DNA of 64,000 nucleotides from Muribaculaceae bacterium (GCA_017619935.1 JAFZRJ010000014.1:1-64000); one strand, 5' to 3'; positions 36,676 through 46,742 are shown, counted from the first letter of the stretch. The notes: generated by a model from the sequence alone, not told the origin. Numbers and translations are program-made.

Positions 36676-38130
36676 ATGAAATTTCTAAAACATATCATGA
36701 TTGCAGGCATCCTCTTGATTGGAGCTTCATCCTGCAACGACTGGCTGGATATCCTTCCCGAGAACACCATTCCTGAGGAAGATGTCGATTACACCAAGAT
36801 CAGCGAAATGTATATGCCTGTATCGGGTGTTTACGGCAAGCTGCGCACCGGTGGCATGCACTGGGTGATTTGGCCGCTGACCATCGTTCGCGACGGCGAC
36901 GTGTGGAGCGGACGTGTTGATGACCAAGGTCTTCTCGTAGATTTCGGCAACTTCAAGTACGATGATTCGTTCTGGGGACTGAACGAAATGTGGAACCAGT
37001 ATTACGGAATGATTAAGGTGGCAAACGGCGCCCTAGTGTCGCTCGACAACTATGCCGCCAACATCAAAAACGAAAGCGACATGGCCACCTATCGCGCCTA
37101 TTGCGGTGAAGTTCGCATCCTGCGTGCCTATGCCTACTATCGCTTGAGCCAAGCCTTCGGCGATGTGACCATCATTCGCACCAACGAGCAGAGCGACCTT
37201 ACACGCTCGACCAGAGCTGCTGTTGAAAAATACATGCTCGAAGACCTTGAGTACGCTATCAAGAACTGCCCCAAGGTGCGTCCTAACGAGGCCACCCACT
37301 ACGGAGCGGTAACGGCCTACACCGCCGAACTCATGGCCGCCAAGATTCACCTGAACCGTGGCGAATGGGCCGAGGCTGAATCGCTGACCAACGACATCAT
37401 CAACAGCAAGAAGTTCTCCCTCTATGACGACTTCTACAACCTGTTCAAGATTCCTGGCAAACTCTGTAACGAGAGTCTGCTTGAGTGCCAGTGCACCGAC
37501 TTCGGGACTGGCAGTGGCGACATGGTCGATGCCGACGCATGGTTCGTGTTCCAAGGTCCTCCCATGGCCAACATGGAAGGCGGCTGGACCTTCGTGGGTA
37601 TCACCGACAAATTCATCAACTGGGCAAAAGCCCGTGGCGAGACCATCCGTCTCGAGACTTCGGTACTGGTGGGCGGAACCACCACACGCGATGGCGACAT
37701 CGTCAACGTGCAGGGCAACACCAACAATACCAACACTTGGAACGGAAAGGCCTACACGCCCTCTAAACAGCTGACTCCCGGTCGCACCAAGTATGGCGCC
37801 AACAACAACATTCGCGTGTTCCGCTATGCCGATGTGCTGCTCATCAATGCCGAGGCCAAGGTTCGCCAGGCCAAGAACGGTGACGCTCCCTTCAATGAGG
37901 TACGCACCCGCGCCAAGATGCCTACCATCACTGGCGTGACTGTTGACCAGATTCTTGACGAGCGCCGCATGGAGTTCGTGTGCGAATGGGGCGAGCGCTA
38001 CAACGACCTCTGCCGCACCGGCAAGGCCAGCGAACTCACCGGCTGGAGCGAAAGCGTAAGATATTATCCTTTGCCTCTTGACCAAAAGAATAATATTCCC
38101 ACGCTCGCCAACGAGCCCAAGGATGAATAA
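36676..38130 (+). CDS. SusD/RagB family surface lipoprotein
   Basis: 484 residues with a lipoprotein signal (GASSC, Cys20). TPR-like helices of the SusD fold are visible: EVRILRAYAYYRLSQAFGDV is the canonical SusD signature, and the C-terminal DEILDERRMEFV-like segment (VDQILDERRMEFVCEWGERY) is typical. It binds glycan at the cell surface and caps the SusC transporter. The length is near the short end of the family. It is followed by a stable hairpin before the GH43 gene. Confidence 0.95.
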   Translation: MKFLKHIMIAGILLIGASSCNDWLDILPENTIPEEDVDYTKISEMYMPVSGVYGKLRTGGMHWVIWPLTIVRDGDVWSGRVDDQGLLVDFGNFKYDDSFWGLNEMWNQYYGMIKVANGALVSLDNYAANIKNESDMATYRAYCGEVRILRAYAYYRLSQAFGDVTIIRTNEQSDLTRSTRAAVEKYMLEDLEYAIKNCPKVRPNEATHYGAVTAYTAELMAAKIHLNRGEWAEAESLTNDIINSKKFSLYDDFYNLFKIPGKLCNESLLECQCTDFGTGSGDMVDADAWFVFQGPPMANMEGGWTFVGITDKFINWAKARGETIRLETSVLVGGTTTRDGDIVNVQGNTNNTNTWNGKAYTPSKQLTPGRTKYGANNNIRVFRYADVLLINAEAKVRQAKNGDAPFNEVRTRAKMPTITGVTVDQILDERRMEFVCEWGERYNDLCRTGKASELTGWSESVRYYPLPLDQKNNIPTLANEPKDE

Positions 38131-38166
38131 TTGGCCTGCGATACGCACTTATCATTAATATAATTA

Positions 38167-38204
38167 ATTGGCAGGGTGCCACCCACTGGAGACACCCTGC
38201 CAAT
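38167..38204 (+). terminator. Strong hairpin between susD and GH43 (attenuator or RNA-stability element)
   Basis: A 12-bp stem ATTGGCAGGGTG/CACCCTGCCAAT with a 14-nt loop, followed by TCTAAAAAA rather than T-runs. Being inside the operon and without a U-tract, it is more likely a processing or stabilising hairpin that raises susCD over enzyme expression than a full terminator. Confidence 0.6.
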
Positions 38205-38216
38205 TCTAAAAAATAC

Positions 38217-40319
38217 ATGACGATGAAAGCACTGACAACAATCCTTGCTGTTTGGCTCGCCATCGGTGCCAGTGCCAGTTCCGACTCCATCAAGGTGGTC
38301 AAGGGACAAGTGAGCGATTACTATATACCCGTAGTCACTCAATATGAGGTGACCGGTACAGTGACCGACAGCAACGGTTCACCGCTATCGGGTGCCACCG
38401 TGATGTGGCTCTACAGTCCGGCACACAGCAACACCGACGCACAAGGTCGCTTCTCACTCATCGGTGGAGACACCGACATCAACCTGTGTGTGCATTATCC
38501 GGGCATGGAAATGATGACCGTCGAGCGGCAAGCCGGCGCACGCGTCGTAAACATCGTCATGACCCCCAAACACAGTGCTTCGCTGGCTGCGCCACGACAC
38601 GCCGCGCAAGCCACGCGATGGTATGACCCGCACAACACCGTCACCAGCACCTATTGCAACCCGCTCAACATCAGCTACAACTACGAGCCGTGGAACCATA
38701 ACACGCAGCACGGGGGTTCATTCCGCTCGTCGGCCGACCCCATGGGACTGGCCTACAAGGGAGAATACTACCTTTTCTCGACCAATCAGGGCGGATTCCA
38801 CTATTCCCGTAACTTGAGCGACTGGGACTTTGCCACCGCCTCGTTCCAGCGGCACCCTGCCGATGATGACGAATGCGCCCCGGCAGCTTGGGTGGTGGGC
38901 GACACTTTGTTCTACACAGGTTCCACCTACGAGGGACTTCCCATCTGGTATTCCACCGACCCCAAAAGCGGACGGTGGCGTCGCGCCGTGGAACGCAACA
39001 CCTTGCCCACTTGGGACCCCTACGTATTTCTTGATGACGACGGAAAACTCTACGAATACTACGGCTCCAGCAACGAATATCCCGTCAAAGGCGTGCAAAT
39101 CAGCCGTGACGACTTCACCCCCATCAGCAAGATTCACGACCTTGTGCTCCTGCATCCCCAGCAACACGGTTGGGAACGGTTCGGCATGAACAATGACGAT
39201 GAAGTGACCCTCAAGCCATTTATGGAAGGCTCTTTCATCACCAAGCACAACGGAAAATACTATTTCCAGTATGGAGCGCCCGGCACCGAATTTAAGGTGT
39301 ACGCCGACGGCGTCTATGTGGGCGACCATCCGCTCGGACCATTCACTTACCAGCGGCACAACCCCATGAGCTACAAACCAGGCGGATTCGTGCAAGGCGT
39401 GGGACATGGCGGCACATTTGTCGATATGAAAGGCAACTACTGGCACGTGGGCACCTGTATGCTCTCGCTCAAATACAAGTTTGAGCGACGCATCGGTCTC
39501 TACCCCACAGCCTTCGATGCCGATGGCGTCATGTATAGCACCACGGCTTTCGGCGACTATCCTTGCTGGAATGCCGACCATGACATCAAAGACCCCGCTC
39601 AGCGTTTCACCGGATGGATGCTGCTCTCCTACCAGAAACCCTGCACCGTGTCAAGTACCGACAGCACACTGGTGGCCGCCAGCCTTACCGATGAAAATAT
39701 GCGCACCTACTGGAGCGCCGCCACCGGTGGCAGCAACGAGTGGGCGCAAATTGACCTGACAGGCGAGCGCACCGTGAGGGCCATACAACTCAACTACTAC
39801 GACCACCACACCGTGCAGCACAACCGCGCCAGCGATATCTATTACCAGTACCGCATCTTAGCCAGCAATGACGGCCAGCAATGGACACTGGTGGTGGACA
39901 AGAGCGACAACGACCGCGACGTGCCTCACGACTACATTGAACTGCGTGAGCCGTTACACACTCGATATTTGCGAGTGGAAAATCTGCATATGCCATCGGG
40001 TGGCAACTTCTGCTTGAGCGAACTGCGTGTGTTCGGCGAAGCTCCAGGCGAGAAACCCAAGATCGTCACGAAGTTCGCTGTGAACCGTGACAAGAAAGAC
40101 CCGCGCAATGCTATGATGACATGGGATGCGGTGCCGGGAGCCTATGGTTACAACATCTACTTCGGCACTGCGCCGCAAAAGATGTATCACTGCATTACCG
40201 TCAATGGCGACACACAATACGACATGCGAGGGCTGGATATCGGCACCGACTACTTCTTCAGCATCGAAGCTCTGGCCGAATCGGGAAGAGGCCCAGTCTC
40301 CCGCCCCATTAAACGCTAA
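38217..40319 (+). CDS. GH43-family glycoside hydrolase with N-terminal regulatory-like domain and discoidin module
   Basis: 700 residues; a second ATG 6 nt downstream is an equally good start. A signal peptide is followed by a carboxypeptidase-regulatory-like beta domain (about 42-118), which is unusual in a hydrolase and normal in SusC proteins. The GH43 five-bladed propeller follows (about 150-470) with the expected acid triad: D174 in SADPMGL, D267 in TWDPYVF and E337 in MEGSFIT. An F5/8 type C module (about 475-605) and a fibronectin-III-like tail (about 610-700) end the protein. GH43 enzymes are mostly arabinosidases or xylosidases; the subfamily is not clear. It may remove side groups from a decorated beta-glucan. 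Confidence 0.88.
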   Translation: MTMKALTTILAVWLAIGASASSDSIKVVKGQVSDYYIPVVTQYEVTGTVTDSNGSPLSGATVMWLYSPAHSNTDAQGRFSLIGGDTDINLCVHYPGMEMMTVERQAGARVVNIVMTPKHSASLAAPRHAAQATRWYDPHNTVTSTYCNPLNISYNYEPWNHNTQHGGSFRSSADPMGLAYKGEYYLFSTNQGGFHYSRNLSDWDFATASFQRHPADDDECAPAAWVVGDTLFYTGSTYEGLPIWYSTDPKSGRWRRAVERNTLPTWDPYVFLDDDGKLYEYYGSSNEYPVKGVQISRDDFTPISKIHDLVLLHPQQHGWERFGMNNDDEVTLKPFMEGSFITKHNGKYYFQYGAPGTEFKVYADGVYVGDHPLGPFTYQRHNPMSYKPGGFVQGVGHGGTFVDMKGNYWHVGTCMLSLKYKFERRIGLYPTAFDADGVMYSTTAFGDYPCWNADHDIKDPAQRFTGWMLLSYQKPCTVSSTDSTLVAASLTDENMRTYWSAATGGSNEWAQIDLTGERTVRAIQLNYYDHHTVQHNRASDIYYQYRILASNDGQQWTLVVDKSDNDRDVPHDYIELREPLHTRYLRVENLHMPSGGNFCLSELRVFGEAPGEKPKIVTKFAVNRDKKDPRNAMMTWDAVPGAYGYNIYFGTAPQKMYHCITVNGDTQYDMRGLDIGTDYFFSIEALAESGRGPVSRPIKR

Positions 40320-40331
40320 ACAACAACTATT

Positions 40332-41696
40332 ATGAAACGAACACTCTTTCTTATCGCACTGGTCGCTGCAATCATCGTGGGTGCCTGCAAAAGCAACCCA
40401 AAAACCAACGAGGAGCCGTCGCCCAACACCCAGCAACGGCCGGCGTCCTTCGCCAGCGACGATGCCATGCTCGACTACATCGAGCAAGTCCATTTCAATT
40501 ATATGTGGGATGGCGCCGAGCCTGTCTCGGGACTCGCGCGTGAACGCATCCACCTCGACGGGAAATATCCCGAAAATGACCAAGACGTGGTAACCACTGG
40601 GGGCAGCGGTTTTGGTATCGCCGGACTAGTAGTGGCGATGGAACGTGGTTTCATTACCCGCGACGAAGGCGTACAACGACTGACCAAGATTGTGGGCTTC
40701 CTAGAAAAAGCCGACCGCTTTCATGGTGTGTGGCCACATTGGATGCATGGCCCGACGGGAAAAGTCAAGCCTTTCGGCCAGAAGGACAATGGCGGCGATC
40801 TGGTGGAGAGTTGCTTTCTTATGCAAGGATTGCTCTGTGCCCGTCAGTACCTGAATCAAGACACTGAAGCCGAAAAAGACTTGGTAAAACGCATCAACGC
40901 GCTATGGGAGAACATGGAATTCGACTGGTACACACGCGGCGGACAAGATGTCATTTACTGGCACTGGTCGCCCAACTACGAATGGGAAATGAACTTCCCG
41001 TTAGAAGGCTACAACGAGTGCCTCATCGTATATGTGCTGGCTGCCGCCTCTCCCACCCACACCGTGCCAGCTTCTTGCTACCACAAGGGATGGGCGCGTG
41101 GCGGTGGCATCACCAGCACTGCCGCCCCCTACGGTTATCCGCTGGAGCTCAAGCACAATGGAGCCGAAGCCACTGGCGGACCGCTGTTCTGGGCGCACTA
41201 CAGCTGGTTTGGACTAGACCCCCGTGGTCTGAAAGACCAGTATGCCGACTACTGGAACGTGGTGCGTAACCACGCCTTGAGCAACTATCAATATTGCGTG
41301 GACAATCCCAAGCACTACACTGGCTATGGCCCCGACTGCTGGGGACTGACCGCCAGTTACTCAATCGATGGCTATTCGGCCCACTGCCCGGGCAACGACC
41401 TCGGCGTGATTTCGCCCACGGCTGCCCTGTCGTCGTTCCCCTATACCCCCGAGCAATCGATGGCGGCCCTCAAGGGGTTCTACCGCCGGGGCGAAAGCAT
41501 TTGGGGCAAATATGGATTCTACGACGCATTCAGTCCGGGTTCGGGCTGGACGCTGCCCCGCTATTTGGCCATTGACCAATGCACTATCGCACCCATGATT
41601 GAAAACTACCGCACCGGACTGCTCTGGCAACTGTTTATGAGCTGTCCCGAAGTGCAGCAAGGACTTCAAAAACTAGGGTTCACCATATCCAAATAA
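40332..41696 (+). CDS. GH144-family endo-beta-1,2-glucanase-like lipoprotein
   Basis: 454 residues with lipobox VGAC (Cys19). The (alpha/alpha)6 barrel starts at about 45. Segments typical of GH144 (formerly the glucoamylase-like family) include VTTGGSGFGIAGLVVAMERGF, VWPHWMHG, DNGGDLVESCFLMQGLLCAR, YHKGWARGGG and DCWGLTASYS. Characterised GH144 members are endo-acting on beta-1,2-glucan and release sophorose-type oligosaccharides. A 12-nt gap to GH43 and 40 nt to GH3 show one operon. It is probably exposed at the surface or in the periplasm; export to the surface cannot be read for certain. Confidence 0.9.
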   Translation: MKRTLFLIALVAAIIVGACKSNPKTNEEPSPNTQQRPASFASDDAMLDYIEQVHFNYMWDGAEPVSGLARERIHLDGKYPENDQDVVTTGGSGFGIAGLVVAMERGFITRDEGVQRLTKIVGFLEKADRFHGVWPHWMHGPTGKVKPFGQKDNGGDLVESCFLMQGLLCARQYLNQDTEAEKDLVKRINALWENMEFDWYTRGGQDVIYWHWSPNYEWEMNFPLEGYNECLIVYVLAAASPTHTVPASCYHKGWARGGGITSTAAPYGYPLELKHNGAEATGGPLFWAHYSWFGLDPRGLKDQYADYWNVVRNHALSNYQYCVDNPKHYTGYGPDCWGLTASYSIDGYSAHCPGNDLGVISPTAALSSFPYTPEQSMAALKGFYRRGESIWGKYGFYDAFSPGSGWTLPRYLAIDQCTIAPMIENYRTGLLWQLFMSCPEVQQGLQKLGFTISK

Positions 41697-41736
41697 ACGA
41701 GACATTCAATAGATCATTCACAATAATCGCACCGAT

Positions 41737-44007
41737 ATGACATTCAAAAGATTCATTTCAGCACTACTGGTCGTGGCCTGCGGGCTGGTGGCCAGCGCAT
41801 CGAACGATGCGAAAATGGACAAGTTCATCGACAACTTGATGAGCAAGATGACACTGCAAGAAAAAATTGGTCAGCTCAACCTGCCTGTCACGGGCGACAT
41901 TGTCACCGGCACCTCGGTGAGTGGCGACGTGGTGGGAAGAATTGAGAAAGGACAAGTGGGTGGACTTTTCAACTTGAAAGGTGTCAGCAACATCCGCGCC
42001 TTGCAGGAAATTGCCGTGAAGCGTAGCCGTCTGGGCATTCCCTTGATTTTCGGCATGGACGTGATTCATGGCTATGAGACAGTGTTCCCCATCCCCTTCG
42101 CGCTGTCGATGACATGGGACATGGAGGCCATTCGCAATTCGGCCCGCATCGCTGCTGTCGAAGCTACCGCCGACGGCATCTGCTGGACTTTCAGCCCCAT
42201 GGTTGACATTTGCCGCGAACCTCGCTGGGGACGTATGAGCGAGGGCAGCGGCGAAGACCCCTACTTGGGTTCCGAGATTTGCCGCGCCATGATTGAAGGG
42301 TATCAGGGTAAGAACTTGGCCGACCCCACCACCATGATGTCGTGCGTGAAGCACTTCGCCCTCTATGGCGCTCCCGAGGCAGGCCGAGACTACAACACGG
42401 TGGACATGAGCCATCTGCGTATGTTCAACGAGTATTTTCCGCCTTACAAAGCCGGTGCTGACGCCGGCGCTGGCAGTTATATGACCTCGTTCAACACCAT
42501 CGACTACATCCCCGCCACCGGCAACCGCTGGCTCTTGACCGAAGTGCTGCGCGACAAGTGGGGATTCGACGGATTTGTCGTGACCGACTACACCGCCATC
42601 AGCGAGATGATCAACCACGGCATGGGCGACCTGCAGACCGTCTCGGCACTCGCCTTGAACGCCGGCACCGACATGGACATGGTGGCCGAGGGATTCCTGG
42701 GCACACTGGAGCAATCGCTCAGCGAGGGCAAAGTGACCGTGGCGACCATCGACCAGGCTTGCCGCCGCATCCTTGAAGCGAAGTACAAACTCGGCCTCTT
42801 CGACGACCCCTATCGTTACCTTGACACCAAACGCGCCAAAAAGGAAATCTACACCGATGCCCATCGTGCCGAGGCTCGACGCATCGCCACCGAGACCTTT
42901 GTCCTGCTCAAGAACGACAACAACGTGTTGCCGTTGAAGCGCGAAGGCAAAATCGCGCTCGTGGGACCGCTGGCTAACACCCGTGCCAATATGCCCGGCA
43001 CTTGGAGCGTGGCTGCCGCCAGCGACCGCTACAGCACCTTGCTCGAGGCTATGCAGCGCGCCACCGCCGGCAAAGCCGAAGTGATGTATGCCAAGGGCTG
43101 TAACGTGTGCTACGATGAGGAACTGGAGAAAAATGCCACCATGTTCGGACGCGAAATGCGTGACCCGCGCGACGCCACAGTCATGCGCGACGAAGCAGTG
43201 AGGCTGGCGCAGCAGTGCGACGTGATTGTGGCCGCCATGGGCGAACCCAGCGAGATGAGCGGCGAGAGCAGTTCGCGTAGCCAACTCACCATCCTTGACG
43301 CACAGAAAGACCTCCTTGAAGCACTCAAGAAGACGGGCAAGCCCATCGTGTTGCTCAACTTCTCGGGACGCGCCACCGTGATGAATTGGGAAGTGGAAAA
43401 CCTCTCAACCATTCTGAACGTGTGGTTCGGGGGCAGTGAAGCCGCCGACGCCATCTGCGACGTCGTGTTTGGCGACGTGGCTCCCAGCGGAAAACTCACC
43501 GCCACCATGCCACGCAACGAGGGCCAAATTCCCCTGTACTACAACCATCTGAACACGGGACGTCCTAACCCCAAATGGTTCACCAAGTTCACCACCAATT
43601 ACCTGGATGTGCCCAACGACCCGTTATTCCCCTTCGGTTACGGACTGAGTTACACCACCTTCAGTTACAGCCCCATCACGTTGAGCGGCAACAGCATGAC
43701 CAGCTACGGCAGCCTCACCGCCAGCGTGACCGTGACCAACACGGGTAACTGCGCCGGTGCCGAAGTGGTGCAACTTTACATCCGCGATATGGTGGGAAGC
43801 ATCGCGCGACCCGTGCAGGAGCTGAAGGACTTTGCGCGCATCAACTTGCAGCCGGGCGAAAGCCAAACGGTGACCTTCAACATCACGCCAGACAAACTCA
43901 AATTCTACAACACCCAGCTCGATTTCGTGCTGGAACCCGGCGACTTTGAAGTCATGATTGGCGGCGACAGCCAGCATGTGCAGCGCCTGCCCTTCACCGT
44001 CAAGTAA
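41737..44007 (+). CDS. GH3-family beta-glucosidase
   Basis: 756 residues, signal peptide 1-21. It has the usual GH3 order: a TIM-barrel domain, an alpha/beta sandwich and a C-terminal fibronectin-III-like domain (about 655-750). The nucleophile is D284 in FVVTDYT and the probable acid/base E510 in SGESSSR. The KHF motif (CVKHFALYG) is present. It would hydrolyse the oligosaccharides released by GH144 in the periplasm. The similar gene order to Bacteroides GH144-GH3 pairs that act on beta-1,2-glucan (for example BT_3567) supports that substrate, but linkage specificity is inference. Confidence 0.92.
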   Translation: MTFKRFISALLVVACGLVASASNDAKMDKFIDNLMSKMTLQEKIGQLNLPVTGDIVTGTSVSGDVVGRIEKGQVGGLFNLKGVSNIRALQEIAVKRSRLGIPLIFGMDVIHGYETVFPIPFALSMTWDMEAIRNSARIAAVEATADGICWTFSPMVDICREPRWGRMSEGSGEDPYLGSEICRAMIEGYQGKNLADPTTMMSCVKHFALYGAPEAGRDYNTVDMSHLRMFNEYFPPYKAGADAGAGSYMTSFNTIDYIPATGNRWLLTEVLRDKWGFDGFVVTDYTAISEMINHGMGDLQTVSALALNAGTDMDMVAEGFLGTLEQSLSEGKVTVATIDQACRRILEAKYKLGLFDDPYRYLDTKRAKKEIYTDAHRAEARRIATETFVLLKNDNNVLPLKREGKIALVGPLANTRANMPGTWSVAAASDRYSTLLEAMQRATAGKAEVMYAKGCNVCYDEELEKNATMFGREMRDPRDATVMRDEAVRLAQQCDVIVAAMGEPSEMSGESSSRSQLTILDAQKDLLEALKKTGKPIVLLNFSGRATVMNWEVENLSTILNVWFGGSEAADAICDVVFGDVAPSGKLTATMPRNEGQIPLYYNHLNTGRPNPKWFTKFTTNYLDVPNDPLFPFGYGLSYTTFSYSPITLSGNSMTSYGSLTASVTVTNTGNCAGAEVVQLYIRDMVGSIARPVQELKDFARINLQPGESQTVTFNITPDKLKFYNTQLDFVLEPGDFEVMIGGDSQHVQRLPFTVK

Positions 44008-44315
44008 AACCGCAGCGCCCACAGCGCTCTTTGGCAAAAACCGTGGCGCGGCTCTCATCCGAGGGTCGCGCCACTGCATTTATAATAAAGCGAATCCAAA
44101 CTTCGCAAGGATTCTTGTGAGGTCTTCTGTTGTTATTTATCGGGAACATCAACAGTGTTTTCACGAAGTGAAATCTGGGGGAGCCACCATGATTTTGTCT
44201 TATTTACCCTCCGTATAATTGTTAAAAAAATTAAAAAACATAGGTGCGCTGAAACATTTCAATACGTCAACAACGTCTATCGAGCAAACGAACGATAACT
44301 CAAACATCCATAACA
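44008..44315. other. Intergenic region with hairpins
   Basis: Contains the PUL terminator (44043-44074) and weaker hairpins GAATCC/GGATTC (44092-44114), CTGTTG/CAACAG and TTTCAC-GAA-GTGAAA (near 44159-44173). No promoter consensus and no gene is recognised before 44316. Confidence 0.5.
44043..44074 (+). terminator. Hairpin terminating the PUL operon
   Basis: GTGGCGCG/CGCGCCAC (44043-44050 and 44067-44074) continues through six more pairs, including two G-U, to a four-base loop. A 14-bp stem overall. The downstream sequence is A/T-rich without a pure T-run. Confidence 0.7.
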
Positions 44316-46676
44316 ATGAAAAGATTTATTCTTAATGTAACAGCCCTTATAGCAGTGGTAATGATGAGCGCAACTTGTTTCGCTCAACCCCTAATCTTCA
44401 ATGGTAAAGTGATTGACCCGCAAGGCGAGCCGCTACCTTATGTAAATGTGGTGCTGTTGTCGCTACCCGACTCGGCCTATGTGCAAGGAACGCTCACCGA
44501 CGACCAAGGCAACTTCAGCATCTCAACTTCAAAGAGCGGTGACCTTCTCAAAGTGTCGAGCATCGGCTATCAGACGCAATGTGTACCCGCGGTATCAGGC
44601 ACGGTGATAACAATGAACGAAGAATCGGTGCTGCTGGGCGAAGTGGTGGTGAAAAGCACCCTGCCCAAGACCCGTGTGAAAGGCGAAGCCATGCGCACCA
44701 CCATCGAGGGCACCATCCTTGAGAAAGCAGGAACGGTGAGCGACGCTCTTGCCCGAGTGCCATCGCTCGAGACCGAACGCGACGGCGGTGTGAAGGTGCT
44801 GGGACGCGGCGATGCCGAGGTGTATATCAATGGTCGCAAAGTGCAGGACATGAGTGAGCTCTCGCGTCTGCGTTCTGACCAGATTCAACACGTCGACGTA
44901 ATCCAGAACCCTGGCGCACGCTATGCCGCCTCTACCAAGGCTGTGGTGCGCATCCAGCTCAAGAAGGCAAAAGGCGAGGGTTTCAGTTTCCAAGACAACC
45001 TCACAGGCATGTATAGGTATAACTCCACACTCACCAACAACCTCGATGTGAACTACCGCACGGGAGGCCTCGACATCACCGCTTCGTTCTGGGCAGGTCG
45101 CTACGGCTCCAAGAGTCTGCAAGCCAACGACATCATCTACTATGTGGGTCCCGACCATTATAAAGGCCTCACAACGCAAGAAAGCGAAGAAATCTGGAAG
45201 GGCTGGTCACCACAACTGAGGGTGAACTATATGATCAACGAGAACCATAGTTTGGGTGCATTTTATAAATATGACCGCCATCCAAAGTCAGACTTCACCG
45301 ACATGCTCCTGAGCGACGAATATGAGAACGGCATCTTTACCGAGCATTCCGAGAGCGACATCCGTCAGAGCGATGAATCAACAAAGCACATCTTCAACGC
45401 CTACTATAACGGTAAAGTGGGCAATTTGGGCATCGACTTCAATGTGGACGGGCTCTTCAACAAGGCCGAAGCTCCAGGCAGCACAGTCGAGATGGCTTCA
45501 ATGGCAACGGGAGAGACCGCACAACGCAGCATCGAGAGCAATACTAAGAGCGGCAACGACTTTTGGGCAACAAAACTCATTTTCTCTTATCCCGTGTGGA
45601 ATGGCGAACTGTCGCTGGGCGGTGAATACAGCCACAACCACCGTACCGATGCCTATTCGTTCATCGCTACCGACGCCGTGCCCGTGAAAGCCACCGATAC
45701 TGAAATCAACGAATCGGCCACTGCCGCCTTCTTTGAGTATGGCAGAGCTTTTGGCAATGTCTTCACGCAGGTGGGATTACGATATGAGAACCTCAGCAAC
45801 AACTACTATAACTTTGGGGTGCGCGAGGACGAGGTGTGTCGCAACTACGGCGACTGGTTCCCGACGGCAATCATCTCAATGCCCGTTGGCCAAGTGCAGC
45901 TGTCACTCTCCTATCGCCGTGATATCAAGCGCCCCGACTACAGCAGTCTTACCAGCTCCACTATCTACATCAACCGATATGCCTACCAAAGCGGCAACCC
46001 TTACCTGAAACCCACTTACACTCACAGCCTTGTGTTGAACAGTGCTTACAAGTGGATCAACCTCATCCTCAACTATGGGCGCATCAAGGACAGCGAGACA
46101 TTGTCGACCGAGCCATACCCAGGTTCCGATGACCCTTTGATCAGCCTCGTTCACCCCATCAACACTGCTGACGACTACGACCAGCTGTCAGTAATCTTTG
46201 TTGCGAGTCCTACGGTTGGCTGCTGGCATCCTGAGTGGAGTGTGTTTACCGTGTTTCAGAACTATAAGACTCCCAGTGCCGATGGCTCAATCAAAACACT
46301 CAATCACCCCTTCATGCAAATCTCATGGGAGAATGTCATTGAGTTGCCAAAGGGATTCCGTCTGAATGCCAATATTTTGTGGGAGTCTCGCGGCGATTAT
46401 AACAATTTCCGTATCAACAAAAACCGCTTTAACACAACGCTGGGCCTGCAACGCGACTTCAGCCTGGGACGAATGGGAACACTGACCGCCGATCTGCGAT
46501 GCCAAGACATCTTCAACACCAGCAAGACGGGTGCAATTGTCTATGGTCCGCGCGAAATCTACTCTTACAATCCGGCTCGACGCACATTCACGCTCGACCT
46601 TACCTGGAAGTTCAACTCGGTCCGCAGCAATTATCGTGGCACCGGTGCCGGCGAAAATCAGAAAGCCAGAATGTAA
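44316..46676 (+). CDS. Outer-membrane beta-barrel protein (TonB-dependent-receptor-like)
   Basis: 786 residues with signal peptide (ends TCFAQ). The carboxypeptidase-regulatory-like domain (about 26-105) begins FNGKVIDPQGEPLPYVNVVL. The plug-like region (about 115-215) includes VSDALARVPSLETERDGGV, VYINGRKVQDMSELSRLRSDQI and VDVIQNPGARY, and the remainder is a barrel of the OMP_b-brl_3 family. The short plug and lack of a clear TonB box make this the peptide-type outer-membrane barrel family common in Bacteroidota rather than a SusC. It lies after the PUL terminator and is probably not part of it. Confidence 0.88.
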   Translation: MKRFILNVTALIAVVMMSATCFAQPLIFNGKVIDPQGEPLPYVNVVLLSLPDSAYVQGTLTDDQGNFSISTSKSGDLLKVSSIGYQTQCVPAVSGTVITMNEESVLLGEVVVKSTLPKTRVKGEAMRTTIEGTILEKAGTVSDALARVPSLETERDGGVKVLGRGDAEVYINGRKVQDMSELSRLRSDQIQHVDVIQNPGARYAASTKAVVRIQLKKAKGEGFSFQDNLTGMYRYNSTLTNNLDVNYRTGGLDITASFWAGRYGSKSLQANDIIYYVGPDHYKGLTTQESEEIWKGWSPQLRVNYMINENHSLGAFYKYDRHPKSDFTDMLLSDEYENGIFTEHSESDIRQSDESTKHIFNAYYNGKVGNLGIDFNVDGLFNKAEAPGSTVEMASMATGETAQRSIESNTKSGNDFWATKLIFSYPVWNGELSLGGEYSHNHRTDAYSFIATDAVPVKATDTEINESATAAFFEYGRAFGNVFTQVGLRYENLSNNYYNFGVREDEVCRNYGDWFPTAIISMPVGQVQLSLSYRRDIKRPDYSSLTSSTIYINRYAYQSGNPYLKPTYTHSLVLNSAYKWINLILNYGRIKDSETLSTEPYPGSDDPLISLVHPINTADDYDQLSVIFVASPTVGCWHPEWSVFTVFQNYKTPSADGSIKTLNHPFMQISWENVIELPKGFRLNANILWESRGDYNNFRINKNRFNTTLGLQRDFSLGRMGTLTADLRCQDIFNTSKTGAIVYGPREIYSYNPARRTFTLDLTWKFNSVRSNYRGTGAGENQKARM

Positions 46677-46703
46677 TTTTCAGGGCATCACCCATCATCT
46701 AAA

Positions 46704-46742
46704 AACAAGAGGAGAGCTTAATCTGTCAGCCCTCCTCTTGTT
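46704..46742 (+). terminator. Terminator after the barrel gene
   Basis: An 11-bp stem AACAAGAGGAG/CTCCTCTTGTT with a 17-nt loop, followed by ATTTGTG. Located 27 nt after the stop codon. Confidence 0.75.

Noticed and set aside
41764-43284. 506-codon open frame on the minus strand inside the GH3 gene
   Set aside because: Same reason: GH3 on the plus strand has its catalytic residues and full length.
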